From assembly GCF_023091745.1 (NCBI RefSeq), contig NC_068920.1:147217622-147281621 (forward strand): 64,000 bases of DNA. Reading direction: 5' to 3'. How positions within the stretch are numbered: position 1 is the stretch's first letter; each line of letters starts with the position of its first letter. This document shows, piece by piece, positions 1 to 13,293 of this stretch. Position numbers and translations under genes: made by a program. The notes under the pieces were generated by a model. The model was given only the letters and a program-made list of their open reading frames with translations. It searched no databases and was not told where the DNA came from. This DNA is from Budorcas taxicolor (lineage: Eukaryota > Chordata > Mammalia > Artiodactyla > Bovidae).

Positions 1-1472
1 AAACTGGATCTCTCCCCCCGCTTCACCCGCTGCTGTGATGGCTGAGGGGATCAGCCCTTACTTATCACTTACGTTAGTCAAAGGCTCTAGGTTTGGAGTA
101 TAATCTTGGAGGACCATGTGCTCTAGGCTTTAAGTTTATTCAACAGGCCATGAGGATTTTTTGAGCAGTGGATTAACATACCCAGAATGGAATTTATGCT
201 TATTAATCTTGCAGCAGGATATAAAATGGGTTAGAGAAAGAAGAAAACCTAAAACCTGGTAGATCAGTTAGATTATTGGATTAGTTGAAGTGAAATATGG
301 TTAATTCTGGGTAGTAGAAATAGGAATGAGACTGAGAGGACAGGTGAAAATATTGGCCGAACAGTTGGTGGTAGGGTGGGAAATGGAGAGTGAGGAATCA
401 GAGGTTGTGGTGATGAGCTGTGGGTAGGAGGGATGGTGGGATGATTGGAAAAGCAATGGAAATATAAAAACAGGTTTAGAAATAAATTTATTTCTGTTTA
501 AGGCATATTGAAGTATAGTGGCTATTTATATTTCAAAAGATGTAAGAATACTCATCCATGTGACACTGCAGAGAAGTAAGATTGTGGATGGAGTGGTGGG
601 AGGGGGTGTGCGTTACCTCTGGGAGTTTATTGTATGACCTTCAGCCTTGTTGACTCAAACACATCAGGGTGGAGCTCTTTCTCATAGATAGGTCCAGTGA
701 TAATCAGGCTCATGTAAGTGATGTATAAAACAGATAGTATTCATTTACAGTGAGGAATAACTGCCACAAAGATTGAAGTACGTGTGGTGTGACCAGTAAG
801 TACTCATTCAGGAGGCAGGCTCACATAGGAACCAAGTCATAATGAGGGAGTTAGGTAGGAAATGTGGCATTATGACATGAGAAATTGCATGGCTGCTCAC
901 ATGTTTAATGGCTGTCATCTCCTGGGTAGGGCATGGATTAGTCAGTGGATTGATTGACTGGGATTCTCACTCAGCTAAGACTATAAATTAATAGTTATCC
1001 CTTAGTATCATGGGATTGATTTACAGGAGCCTCCATGAAACCAAAATCTGCTGATACAGGTCGGTCACATAAAATGATGTAGTACAGTACAGTTGGCCCT
1101 CTACGTAAGCAACTTCCTGATTATGACTGTATATTGTATCCTTTTCCTTCAGTGTCTGTATCCCTCTTCTGTTTCCATGCCTCTGAGCACTGTTCGTTCT
1201 GATTGACTCATCCTTATTATTAAAGTATATTTACATACTGTCTTATTACACTCATCTTACATTTTTATTAATTTACTATTACAAATACGTGTGTGTGTGT
1301 ATGTATGTGTGTGTGTTACTCTAGATGAAATAAAAGTCTTCTTTAGTGGTTTATAGTTAAGAGAGGGGAGATGTGTGTTCCAAAAGTGTACTGTGCTTCT
1401 TTAAGAAGGTGTCTAAAGTCTTGACTTGGAAAATACTACATCCATAGGCTTGGGTGACTAAATATGGGGTGC
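1..1472. other. YWHAQ intron, no recognised element except a GT microsatellite
   Basis: A/T-rich intronic sequence. I see no exon, RNA gene or confidently named repeat other than the GT tract at 1287-1317. Confidence 0.6.
1287..1317. repeat. (GT)n microsatellite, interrupted
   Basis: About 30 bases of GT with interrupting AT steps in a YWHAQ intron. Confidence 0.85.
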
Positions 1473-1483
1473 CAGGGGAGTGA

Positions 1484-1804
1484 TATGAGGGCTTCCCTGA
1501 TAGCTCAATTGGTAAAGAATCCACCTGCAGTTCAAGAGACCCCGGTTTGATTCCTGGGTTGGGAAGATCCGCTGGAGAAGGGATTGACTACCCACTCCAG
1601 TATTCTTGGGCTTCCCTGTGGCTCAGCTGGTAAGGAATCTGCCTGCAATATGGGAGACCTGGGTTCGATCCCTGGGTTGGGAAGGTTCCCCTGGAGAAGG
1701 GAAAGGCTACCCACTCCAGTATTGTGGCCTGGAGAATTCCATGGACTGTATAGTCTGACACTAAGAGTCTGACATGACTGAGCAACTTTTCACTGATCAC
1801 TGAT
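1484..1804 (+). mobile_element. Bov-tA type SINE, partly duplicated head
   Basis: Two tRNA-Glu-like heads in tandem (about 1490-1606 and 1610-1795), each with a B-box-like ggttcgatccctgg or a decayed version, followed by the Bov-A body. An 11-bp direct repeat caggggagtga flanks the whole (1473-1483 and 1805-1815), which suggests the dimer inserted as one unit. Confidence 0.88.
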
Positions 1805-2039
1805 CAGGGGAGTGAGGCCAAGGGAGCACTAGGATAACACTCAGGTTTCTAACTAGGGCAAGGGAGTGCTTTTCTGAAAGCAAAATTTAGTAGGGGAGGA
1901 GAATTAATAGGAAATCGTGTTTGGAAGGCAAATTTAATGTTTTAGGATGAGTGAAGTCCCAGTGGCCCATCCCAATGTCCATAAATACAGATAGGAGCCC
2001 TCTGCCCAGTGCTTAAAGAGACTTGTGTGGTGGTGCTCA

Positions 2040-2220
2040 GTGATGGAGATTTGTGTACCAAGCAGTGTTCTAAGTAAGTTGTATTGAGTCATTCAGTCTT
2101 CACACAACAGGCTGCAAAGTAGGGATTGTCATTAATTGCAGTAAAATGAGGTAGGAGCTACGGAAGTAATTTACCTAGCTAGATAAAAGGCAGATTTTGT
2201 GAGCACTAGCGTATAAATAT
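2040..2220 (+). mobile_element. MIR-like SINE fossil
   Basis: gtaccaagcagtgttctaag, attcagtcttcacacaacag and a decayed gaggtaggagctacggaagt segment follow the MIR order in a YWHAQ intron. Confidence 0.5.
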
Positions 2221-2714
2221 TGGCTAAATTCCTGCCAATAAATATCTAAAATGAATCCACATCTTGTCAGTTACCTTAAAATAGATGGTGAGCTGTTGAA
2301 ATGTTTGAGATCCATAATTTTCTTAGTGAAATATTTCCTTCTGGTAGCCGATTGAACTATGATAATACAAAGTATAGTCTTAAAGCCAGACACTTGTTGG
2401 ATTAAACAAGGGGGAACACATTAACTATCCTTAAAAATTTAGATAATCTTCTAAAAGAGGATTGGAAAGCACATGTCCTTAATAGCCAACTCAATCCTCT
2501 GCACATACTTAATATGAAAGAAATTTTGGCCTTCTAAATAATCTGAAATACTGTTCTCTGCAAACACGAGGTGTCACATGTGTATGTTATTCAGCATCTT
2601 GTAATGATCTATATTGCAGTTTTGGAAGAGTTGTTTTCATAGATTATGACCAGGAATTTTCCAGTTACTCTAAAATACATATTTTAGTTACTGTATTACT
2701 CTACTTGGTGACTT

Positions 2715-3270
2715 CTCTTGTTCCATTACTTTCTTCCTAACTCTAAAGGGGTTCTTCAGTAAAGGTCTAAGCAGGAACTTCTGTCTTTGTCTGGAAACAT
2801 CTTCATTTTGCACTTGCTTTTATATGGTATTTTAATTGGGTATGAAATTTTAGCTGACAGTTTTTTTCTCCTCACTTTTAAGATCCTTGATTATTTTCTC
2901 ATGAAAAATCAACTTGTCAGCCATACTGTAGTTTCTTTCCTTATAGGTAATGTGTCATTTCTCTGGTAGCTTTTAAGAATTTTCTTGTCTTTGACATTCC
3001 TCAATGTTCCCATGGTGGTCTACATATGAATTCATTTTTGTTTTATTTTTGGGGGGATTTAGTGTGCTTTTCCACTTTGAAGATTATTTATACTAGTAAC
3101 TGGAAGAATCTCAGCCATTACCTCTACGTAACATTTCTTCCTCATACTAATTTCTCCTGGAATTCCTATTGCATATTGTCTTGCATCTTTTTGACTTATC
3201 CACATTTTTTCATCTTGCTGGTTCTTTGTTCTGCATTCTGAGGAGTTTCTTCAAGCATGCCTTCTCTTTT
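2715..3270 (-). mobile_element. Old L1-type LINE fragment, reverse
   Basis: T-rich text resembling the reverse of old mammalian L1 (ctggaaacatcttcattttg, aattgggtatgaaattttag, ttctctggtagcttttaaga). It is heavily diverged and the family is unsure. Confidence 0.5.
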
Positions 3271-3278
3271 ACTGCTTT

Positions 3279-3574
3279 TAAAAAAATAATTTATTTTGGT
3301 TGCATTGGGTCTTTGTTGCTGCTTGGGCTTTTCTCTTGTTTTGGTTAGCGGGGGCTACTCTTTGTTGCAGTACACGGGCTTCTCATTGCAGGGGCTTCTC
3401 TTGTTGAGGAGCACAGGCTCTAGGTGAGGGTTCAGTAGTTGTGGCACATGGGCTTACTTAACCTGAGGTATGTGGAATCCTCCAAAACCAGGGATGAAAC
3501 CCCTGTCCCCTGCTTTGGCAGGTGGATTCTTATCCACTGGACCACCAGAGAAGTCCTTTTTTTTTTTTTTTTAA
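3279..3574 (-). mobile_element. CHR-type tRNA-Glu SINE, reverse
   Basis: The reverse complement starts ggacttctctggtggtccag and goes through a tRNA-like head and the body typical of long CHR SINEs (ccacaactactgaaccctca). T-rich and A-rich ends are visible. Confidence 0.8.
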
Positions 3575-3589
3575 ATTTAAAAAATTCTC

Positions 3590-4390
3590 TCCATCTCCAA
3601 GATGCTTTTCTTTTTTAAAATTGAAATACAGTTGTTTTAAAATGTTGTGTGTGTTTCAGCTGTACAGCAAAATGATTCAGCTTTACATATGCATATATCC
3701 CCTCTGTTTTAGATTCCCTTCCCACTTAGGTCACCACAGAGCCCTGAGTAGAGTTCTCAGTGGTGTACAGTAGGTTCTCATTAGTTACCTATTTTATATG
3801 TAGTGTATATATGGGGCTTCCCTGGTGACTCAGCAGTAAAGAATCTGCCTGCAGTGCAGGAGATTTGGGTTCGATCCCTGGGTCGGGAACATCCCCTGGA
3901 CGAGGGCATAACAACCCATTCCAGTATTGTTGCCTAGAGAGGAGCCTGGTGGGCTCTAGTCCCTAGGGTCGCACAGAGTCAGACACAACTGCAGTGACTA
4001 ACTGTAGCAGCAGCTGTGTATATATGTTAATCCCAATCCCCCAATTCCCTCCCTCCCTTTCCTGGTATTCATATGTCTGGGTCTCTATTTCTGCTTTGCA
4101 AATAAGTTGACCTGTATGATTTTTCTAGATTTCATATATAAGTGGTATTTGTTTTCTTCTTTCTGACTTACTTCACTCTGTATGACAGTCTCTAGATCTA
4201 TCTACGTCTCTGCAAGTGGCACAATTTCATTCCTTTTTATGCCTGAGTAATGCTCCGTTGTACATACGTACCACTTCTTTATCCTTTCCTCTGTTGATGG
4301 ACATTTAGGTTGCTTCTGTGTCCTGGTTATTGTATATAGTGCTGCAGTGAACATTGGGCTGCATGTATCTTTTTGAATTAGGGTTTTGCA
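3590..4390 (-). mobile_element. L1 LINE 3' end (reverse), split by a Bov-tA SINE
   Basis: Reverse complement of an artiodactyl L1 3' region: ttgaaatacagttgttttaa, ctgtacagcaaaatgattca, and later atttaggttgcttctgtgtc and agtgctgcagtgaacattgg. It is interrupted at 3814-4015. Confidence 0.85.
3814..4015 (+). mobile_element. Bov-tA SINE inserted in L1
   Basis: The head gggcttccctggtgactcag, B-box ggttcgatccctgg and Bov-A tail are present. It is flanked by a perfect 11-bp duplication gtgtatatatg (3803-3813 and 4016-4026). The nested order dates it after the L1. Confidence 0.92.
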
Positions 4391-5739
4391 TTATTGTATC
4401 CTATCTTTGGACTTCTGTTATTTTTTTTCCTCTCCAATATTTTTGGTTGTTTTAATAAAAAAAAAACTCCCTGTGTAACATTACTCTGCCCTGGCAATTA
4501 TGAATTTTCTTTATATCCGCACAGACACACATCCATTATTTTGAAGCCAGTCCTGGGCATCATCTATTTAATCTGTAAATACTAAAATATATATCCTTAA
4601 AGGATTCTTTAAGAGTTTTAAACATTTTTCTTATATTTATGTTTTAATGCACACTGTTTCATTTAAATTTTGGGGTACTTACTGTCTGTTTGTTGATCTT
4701 TCATCATGGTGTTATCTGTTCCTTGATTAGTATTGTTATTTAAAAAAATTTGAATGTGGTATTTCCTGTGGAACTTGCATGGGTACCTTGGATTATGGAA
4801 GTAGTTTTGATGATTTGTTTCTGCTGGGCACAGTAGGCCACGGCCCAGTTTTACACACACTTTCAGCTTACAGAGTCACACATCATATATGAGATAAAAA
4901 TTGGAATAGCACCTGCACAGATTGTGTTTGGTTTTTAGTTTTTCATGGGAAACTACACCCATAACCCCCAGAAGTCCAGGAAATAGCTTTCTTGCTACTT
5001 CTCAGCAATGACACAGTTTTTCTAGGGTCCTTACTCACTACACATTGCTGTGATTGTATTGTAAATTTTTACTTTTTACTCTAACTTTGCTTCATCTTCC
5101 TATCTAGCACTTTAATATCTCCCTTCCTTCCTTTGGAACTTTGCTATAATTTTTTCTTCTATTTTATCTATTTCTGTTTAGCATTTTGATTATTTTCAGA
5201 AGGGCAAGTGCTTGGTCTTACTATATTGCCCAACCAGAAAGTTACGTTTCTACCTGTCTATTTAAGGTGATGAGTTATAAATTTATTAAGTACTTCATAC
5301 AGCAGTGAATGAGAGGAGTGTGTGTGTATCTTTTAATCTGATATGCTAGTATTCAGTTCACATTTATTATGTGTTATCATTTCATCTGGTCAGGTGGGCA
5401 GAACCTAAACACACATTCAGACTTGTATTTCAGTTAAGTCTTCTGCTTGTACATTTTGTTTGTGTTAGAATCAAACAGTCATTAACTTATGGGTCAGAAA
5501 TGTTGGTAATATTATGTGTCTGATTTAATATAATTTATTGCTAGATAGAATCTTGGAATACATGAAGTTATATGAGATACATCTGAAAAACAGACTTTTT
5601 ATTAATATATATCTCTACATAACAGTAAGGGAAAAAACTCATTGGGAAAATGGCAAAGGATTTAAACATACTGTTTAAAGAAAACTGTAAATAAAACTAT
5701 AGTAAGATTTTTTTCCTTATTAGATTGGAAAAGATAAAA
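4391..5739. other. YWHAQ intron, mostly unassigned
   Basis: T-rich sequence. The part at about 4520-4640 has a faint resemblance to old L1 3' UTR text (tctatttaatctgtaaatac). Nothing else is recognised. Confidence 0.5.
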
Positions 5740-6260
5740 AATGTTTGATAATACTCTGGGTTCAGAAGGATGCTGAGAAATTGGAACACTCACACATTGC
5801 TAGTGGGGATGTAAATTATAACTGCCTGAGGAAGGACACTTCAACATCTTTCTTCCAAGGATCAAGTGTACATTTGGTACATTGTTGGAAATATCACCAG
5901 ATGGGAATCAACTTAATTGTTCATCAGAGTAGACTAAATAATTATGATATGCCCATATAGTAGGCATACACAGTGCTCTTCAGTGTTATTATATATTATA
6001 GAGTGAGACAGTTATAAACATGTGAGTAGGGAATGATCTCAGAGGAATTATTATATGGAAAAGGCAAGGTATAGAACAATGTACATGGTAGACCAACATG
6101 AGAATGGGAATGTATGTGGATTTTAAAATGTATAAAATATTTGGAAGAACGTATAAGAAAATGATGGTGGTGGTTGCCTTGGGAGGGGAATAACTGGCTG
6201 TCTCAGGATCCAGGGAAGGGAGAGAGAGTTTATTTTTCACTTTTGAGTTTCAGGTGATGA
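5740..6260 (+). mobile_element. Old L1 3' end fragment
   Basis: Shows aaattggaacactcacacat, a degenerate L1 3' UTR, and gtggttgccttgggagggga near the end, typical of old L1M-type 3' ends. Confidence 0.55.
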
Positions 6261-9200
6261 CATGTATTACATATTATTTTAATGGAAACCAGAGTCTTAC
6301 TTTGTGTGAAGATCCAAGTAAAGGAAGAAGAATCCTGTGAGGTTGAATTGGAATTCTGGATATATTAGTATGAAATCATGATTTTTCACAAACACACACG
6401 AATTTGCTGAAGGAGTTAAACAGGGACTTTTAAAAAAAATTTAGAATGCTGGTTAATTAACGATTGTACATTATTACTTTGATAAAAATAGAGAATTAGA
6501 AAAATAATTCAGGAAGAGTCCTGTGCCATTTTAAGCCCTGTACTATGTGTGACTTTTTTTGGCTTTGCATTGATTTCATTACCATGTTGCTATGTCACGG
6601 TTAATGTTCATTTAACAAATAATGAATCTTACTGTGTGGTAGGCAATGTGCTAAATGTTTAACATCGTATTTACAGAATTTTGTGAATGAAAAATATTAA
6701 GGAAACATTTTTATCTGAAAGTTGCTCTACTTAACAGGTTGCTCCTTTGATTTAGTACCTTAGAATTAGCATAGATTATTGAAACTAGAAAATACTTCTG
6801 TTATTTTGTAGAAGAAATTAAGGAACTTGTTCTAGATGGAAAACCAGATTTTTGGTTCAGCATTCATTCCACTGAGGTTCGGTTGTAATTTATGATCAAT
6901 ACTGTGAAATTTGATTCCTTTTTCAAATGTACTTTTGGTATCTTAGGCAATTTTTTCTACTTTTTGTTTTAAGAAGATTTTACCATCTTCAAGTGACTTT
7001 CTACCTATTTGTACAGTCGTGCCTTTTCCTATGACGTGGGCCCTGTGCCTTGGAAATGTCCTCTTCCTCCATGTGCTCTGCCTGTTTATAAAATCCAATA
7101 GAATTTCCTGGATGAAATATGACTTCCTTCTTGAGTATTGAATTTTGCTTTGATTTTGGTCTCTTGGAGTTAAACCTAATAGAGTTTTTTCTAGAGACTT
7201 AATTCTTCCTACTTGGCAGTGGTTCTTTATACTGTATATAATTCTTGAAGTTGGGATGTTATAAAAAAATAGCTTTAGATAAATGTTTAGATAAGTAGCT
7301 TAGATAAATGTTCCATTTGTTGAACAGTTATGTTGCTCTATATTAATTTTTTCATTTGCTAATTTACTAATTGAATAACTTAAGGCCAAAGCCTTATCTC
7401 TGTTAGATATGCTCCATTGTTTATAGGGTGGTGCTTAGAATGCTAGCTTTATTTTCAGATTCTGGTGCCATCTAATTAATTATACAGCTTTGTGTAAGTT
7501 TCTTGATTCCTTGGTGATTTTATTCATTTGTAAAATTTATCATAATGGTTCTCTCTATATAAATAACACATTCAGGAGTGGTTAAGATACAGCTTGACAC
7601 AGTTTAACATACTGTGTTAAACTCAGTTTAACATATTGAACACTTAAATATTTGTTGAATGAATAATCTTTTGTGATAATGTGCTGATAAAAATATAGAT
7701 AGTGACTAGTATATATACCCTGAAGTTAGAAATTGAACATATTAGTAGTGTTTTTATTTAATGAATTTCAGTAAGCTGATAGGAAATTGAAACTGCTTAG
7801 AACATTTTTTAATTTACTGTCAATTATTTTGTTTGTATTTTAAGATTCTTAATTGGTTATTTGCTTACTTAAAAAATCAGTTTGATATATAAAGTATAAA
7901 CTATATAGTGAGGAATATGTTTTGTTTTGTCTATAAAACAAATCACTTATAAGTAAATTTAAGATAAAAATATTTGTTGAATGCCACAGACTATTAACCA
8001 CTGCAGCCTAATGAAGTACTTTGGAAAAGTTAATTGAAGTGACGGTATGTAAAAATAATTCACTCCTAGAGATAGAATTAGTATTGGAGTTTCGTTATTC
8101 CTAACCTTTTCTCTAAGATATGGGGTTGAGGAATTAGTTACTGTACTAAATTTGCATCACTTATTTCTTGACAGTTTAATCGTCTTTATTGTTATTTCCA
8201 TCCTATTTTTCTGAGATTAAGCTTATTCTAAGGTCTGTCAGTGTCTCCTGAAACGACTTCTATAATAATGGCTTAAATTATTTCCTCTGACTTTTGCTCG
8301 TATTTGAGTTTCTTTGGTCTAGAATGTTCTGTTTCTAGTACATCCTGTAATTTTGGGTAGTAAGTGCACTGACTTAGTCACGTGTCTTTCAAAAAGGCAT
8401 GTACTTCTTGGTTCTGCCTCTTGGTCAAGTGACACTCAGCCCTGTAGGGAACCCCGATTTAGCTCTCCAAGCCTCCCAGGATCATAAAATTTGCTGGTTG
8501 AAGAGTTACAAAGGGGAGCGCCTGTTTTATTGACAGAAACAAGTTAGTGGAAGGGACTTTTAAATACATTAATGTTAAAAATTGATTCACTTCCTCTCTA
8601 CTGACTTTTTACCAATGACCTTATCTAGGAAGATTTTCTCATTCCAGGGAGCCACTTGTCATTATCGTTTTTACTGTCTAACCTGTTTTGAGTCTTTCTT
8701 ATAATTTTTTTTTACAAAAAAATGTATACCTGTGCTATATACCATAAGTATTTTTAGCCTTTATTCTGTGTGGTATTAATCATGACTAACTGATATGCGT
8801 AATACCTGATACAGCCATGATCATTTTGGTAAGACATGAAGCAGAATCCAGTATCTTTTAATTGGGCTAAAAACTGCATGGCTACTGCTGACAGCACATG
8901 GAAAGACAGAGTTATTCTGTACCTGTTGTTTCCTTCACAGAGAGCTAGTGGCATCTGACAAAGAACCATGACCTGGCTGAACTCCAGGATGGAAGTAATG
9001 CACAAGTCACTTAATAAAAGCCAACACTGTAAATCGTACGTAATGGCTATATGCAAACTAGTGATCAAAGTTAATCATTTTAGAAGGGAAGAGTGTACAG
9101 TTCGTTTAATAAGTGGCTGTGTAACCACTAATGCAGTAGCTGTTTAGCAGCTTTCTGAATCCTTGGAAGGCCAGTGTGTCAGTAAGACAGTCCTCATGAG

Positions 9201-10679
9201 CATTCCCACATTGGCTCACGTGATGGAGGGGTGATGAGAGCTAGAATCACGTTTCTCTCTCATCTCCCCACGTCCTCATTCAGTCAGGCTTTTCTGAGCT
9301 CCTGCTCCCACATTTCTGCCATACTTAGTCACAGGGATCTAGGTCTTAAATGTTCCTAGTAGCTTTCTTTTTTTCTTTTTCTGATTGTAAGTACTGTTTT
9401 TTCCAGAGCTGGCACTGTTTTGGAGATCCTCTGTGGAATCTCACTTGGAGAAAAAGAAAAGTGAGAGGCGCTTCATTTTACATTGTAGTTCCTTAGTTCA
9501 GATGCAAGCAGCAGTGTTGGTTCCCACAGTAGAAATACTGTGTTGGCATTGTTTGATACTGCTTCTCAGAATCTACTTTTGGTTTGCCTTTTTTTTTTTT
9601 TAATTAGGGATGACTGAGTCAGTTTGAGATTTAGAAACTTAGAGAACTTTTTTGTGGCTGTCTTACCATTGCACCCCTGTCAAAAAAAAACCCCTAAATT
9701 CCAGTGTTCCATAGATGTAGTTTTAAAGTTAAAAGTCATCCATGATATGTAAAAATGGCATTCTAGGGATAAGTTCCAGTAGTAAGATTTTGTACAATTC
9801 TGGGAAAGAGTTTTTCTTCAAGTTTGTTTCAGTACTATTAAAATTGTATTAGTGATGTCCAGCAACAAAAAACTCATAACATGAGCCTTCAATTAAGAAG
9901 CAACATTTAGTTTCAGTTGACTTTAGTGTTTGGGTGTGGCCCTTCTGTTGCTTCGGCCTTGGCCCAGCAGCTTTCCAGATGTAAACCACACTGTTGATAG
10001 TTGCCACTTTTATAATGTATATGGTTCTGGGGCTTCATTAGGTAATTTAACTGTAATCCTAAATTTAACTTCCCTTAAGCTTCAGACCCTTTTAAAATTT
10101 ATTTTTTTAACCTAAACATATTTTTCATTAAAGGTTTAAAATGTTTTTATTTCCTTTAAGGTAACATGCATATAATCACTGCATTTTGTTTAGGTGCTTT
10201 TTATTCAGATAAACAAGAAAGTTCTTGAGTTAAAGGTGTATTTTCTAAGTGATTCTTCACTTCTTCAGTGTCTATTTGTTGATTTTACTCCCAAAACAAA
10301 TCTGTGAGTGTGTTACTCTTTTAAAATTTCTAAAATAATTTTATTCTCTATAATATTTTTTATTACAGAAAGATTTTTAAATTACTTAACATCAAGTAAA
10401 ATTGATAGTCCAAGAAGGTATCTATCATGTTTGTTTTTTGTGACTTTTTAATACTCCTAGGGGCACCTTGTACAAATACCTCAGTTTGAGAGGCGCTGGC
10501 TCATTGGATCAAGCGGACATTTCTTGATACAAAATGAGGGAAAAAAAGACATACTTAAATATTAACCCAACTTAAAAAAATAGTTTCACATGAGGGACAT
10601 GACTCTTGTATTGCTCGAAACGTTTCTAGAGCTCTTCCTCTCGACCCCTGTACTCCTCCCCTTTTTGGATGAGCCTCTA
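6261..10679. other. YWHAQ intron, mostly unique sequence
   Basis: About 4.4 kb of A/T-rich sequence with no ruminant SINE. A weak MIR-like stretch may lie near 6610-6670. The 104-codon minus-strand frame at 8754-9068 shows no family I recognise. Low repeat content here may mean old, undisturbed intron. Confidence 0.55.
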
Positions 10680-11275
10680 GTCTGCAGAGGACACTGAGTA
10701 GCCCTGCTCTAGGCCATAACAACTTACTTTTTCTGGGACTGTAGTCTTCTTCATACTCGATGTCTTAGACATTTTATTTCCTCTCTCGAAAATGATTGCA
10801 CATCCTTGTTTTCTAACTGCTGCATTCCCTCTGTAACTTCTTGACAAGTCAGACACTCTGTCTCCAGGGAAGCCTGTCTTAACAATGACCATCTGCAATA
10901 GAGCGAGACATTCCCTCTGTGCTTCCATGGCCTCTTAAAGAGCTGCACTGTTAATGGTGTACTCACTTCTTTTTTTATTAGACTGTGGACTCTTGAGGGT
11001 AGGGACTTTATTTCCCCTCTGGTCAAGTAGAGTGCCTAGCACCCAACAAGTATCGTGAAAGTGAAGGTCGCTCAGTCGTGTCCAACTCTTTGCAGTCCCA
11101 TGGACTGTAATTCTCCAGGCCAGAATACTGGAGTGGGTAGCCTTTCCTTTCTCCAGGGGATCTTCCCAACCCAGGGATCGAACCCAGGTCTCCCTCATTA
11201 CAGGCAGATTCTTTATCAGCTGAGCCACAAGGGAAGCCCAAGTATCAGGAAATGCTTGCTTAAATGAATGGGTGA
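10680..11275 (+). mobile_element. L2-type LINE 3' end, split by a Bov-tA SINE
   Basis: Contains gactgtggactcttgagggt and agagtgcctagcacccaaca, then after the SINE aaatgcttgcttaaatgaat: the usual L2 3' end ending in a decayed ATGAATGA tail. The 5' boundary is uncertain. Confidence 0.55.
11055..11238 (-). mobile_element. Bov-tA SINE, reverse
   Basis: A complete reversed element ending in gagccacaagggaagcc. An 8-bp duplication caagtatc flanks it (11047-11054 and 11239-11246). It lies about 240 bases before a YWHAQ exon. Confidence 0.92.
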
Positions 11276-11477
11276 GTAGACAGACAGGCTCTTTCTAATT
11301 AGTGTTTGATGTAATCTAGCTTTACCGTTATGACTTCTTGTGATCCCAAAGCATTCAACTAATGACAACCACCTGACCCCTGCTTTCTAGCCATGCTTCC
11401 AGTCCTGGGTGGTATGGTGTGAATTACTGTGGCAGTTGTTTTTACTAGTGCCTAATGTTGTAACTTATTTCTTTCAG

Positions 11478-11601
11478 GAATTGTTGGATAAGTATTTAAT
11501 AGCCAATGCAACTAATCCAGAGAGTAAGGTCTTCTATCTGAAAATGAAGGGAGATTACTTCCGGTACCTTGCTGAAGTTGCTTGTGGAGATGATCGGAAA
11601 C
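11478..11601 (+). CDS. YWHAQ: YWHAQ coding exon, residues 99-140 (phase 0 in, 1 base out)
   Basis: A pyrimidine tract and CAG precede 11478, and the donor is GTAAGT at 11602. The exon reads from ELLDKYLIANATNP through GDYFRYLAEVACGDDRK and ends with the first base of the Gln140 codon. It contains R127 and Y128 of the basic phosphate-binding pocket. The 124-bp length is the standard third-quarter exon of 14-3-3 genes. No substitution from the mammalian theta protein is apparent from memory. The upstream exon, ending in VL, is outside the window. Confidence 0.97.
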
Positions 11602-13293
11602 GTAAGTGTATTCAGTTTATGGGTAAAGCTAAAATATAAAAGGAAGGGAGAATAAGTTTGTAATGTTATCTTGTGTTCTCAAAAATGAAAATACAGTCAT
11701 GAATTTACATTATGTGCTCTTTATGAAAAATTCATAAACTCTGATTATAATCTGATAAGAGATTATTAAAAACAAACGTAATCTTTCAGGCTTTAGAATT
11801 TCGTTCACCATATTTTTAGCCCCAGAGTTCTTTACATATGCTTTGGATGATTCTGTTATGTCATGTGGTCTTCAGCATCTTGTATCTTAAGATAACTAAA
11901 AATTACATACATACTATAAAACCAGGACGTTTTACTTCTTCTGCTTGACACATTAATTTATTAACTCTACTACCTGTTTTGAGGGCTCATAACATTGACT
12001 AATTACACATAACCAGATACAGAGGAGAAATGAGATGAGAGTATTAGTGCTGGTATATAATTTATCACAGAAAGCAGAGATATGGGGAAAAGAGGAACCA
12101 AATTTCCTAACTTGACTGTTAAAAAAGGCGAAGTGAATTTATTAGTAGTGAACTCAGTCTCTGGAGTATTGGTAGTTGAGTATACTATAGTATGTTATGT
12201 ATGTGCCTGCTGCTAAATTTATCAAGGAAATTTTAGGTACAAGTATCACATAACTCATTTTTTTTTCAATTAGTTTATTTTGTTCCTAATTTTACCCCAT
12301 CCGAAAAGGGCGTGCCCCTGAAAAAGGTAGTTACGGCCTCTTCTCTTTTCTACAAAGAGTTACTAAGTAAATGTGAGTTTTACTATCCCCTTTATCAGTG
12401 TAATTGAAGATAGGAAGAGAAAACTTTTGTACTTTGCTGTAACAGAGTCTGTACACTTAAACTGTTGTGTTCACCAATGTATAATTTCTGTTGCCACAAA
12501 GATAAGCAAACTGGGATGTGACAGGTGTTTGCACAGACTGAGCATTTATAAATGTCAGCTCATCAAGGGATATCTTTGAAGACTGGGCCATAGCCCCAGC
12601 GTTAACTGATCTAACCCTTGCTGGTTTATTGGGATTCTCTAGTCCTAAACGTAGAACACTCCAGCAGTCTGGGACTTGTAAATAGTCTGTATTTACAGTC
12701 TGGAAACTGAGACACCTCAGTGCCCTCATTGCGCGCACCTCCTTGTGTGCCAGAGAGCAAGCTCCTTAGTTCAGTGTGAGGGCTATACTAGCTATGTTTA
12801 GATCAGTAAATGTGCCATTTCAGAGGAGAAAATAAAGCACATATTCGGGCTCTAAAGGGATAACTTAATTTCTGTTAGGTCAGGCTTTTTAGAGCTTGTA
12901 ATGGGCATGGCGGCCTCATTCAGAAAAGCTAACCTTTTCGAGATATGACATCATCTTATTAATGTTGGTAGTATTTCCTGAACTTTTTTTTTCAGGAAGG
13001 TGACATTTTTATTAAGCCAGTCATCAAATTCAGATCAGATTGTGATTATATACTGGCACTTTTATATTGCTTTTCACATTAATATATCTTGAAACCAAGG
13101 ATCAGTATTGTTTTTACAGATAAGTCACAAAAATAGAGGCTCTTTTGTTGTTGTTGTGTTGATGGTGTTTTCAACTAAGCTGAGTATAGGCAAGCAGCCT
13201 TATAAACTAGTGTTTTTTAATAACCTGGTACAAGATAATGTTTTGGATTTACTATCGTGGTTTCAAAAGAATGCTGCAGAGTGAAGACTGGTT
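11602..13293. other. YWHAQ intron between the 124-bp and 164-bp exons
   Basis: No recognised element apart from the 40-bp duplication at its 3' end. No SINE is seen. Confidence 0.55.

Noticed and set aside
1620..1690. tRNA-like genes suggested by B-box text (here and in every Bov-tA and CHR copy)
   Set aside because: These are the tRNA-Glu-derived heads of SINEs and do not keep a full cloverleaf or anticodon arm.
8754..9068. 104-codon minus-strand frame in the YWHAQ intron
   Set aside because: No family, no transcription signals; treated as chance.
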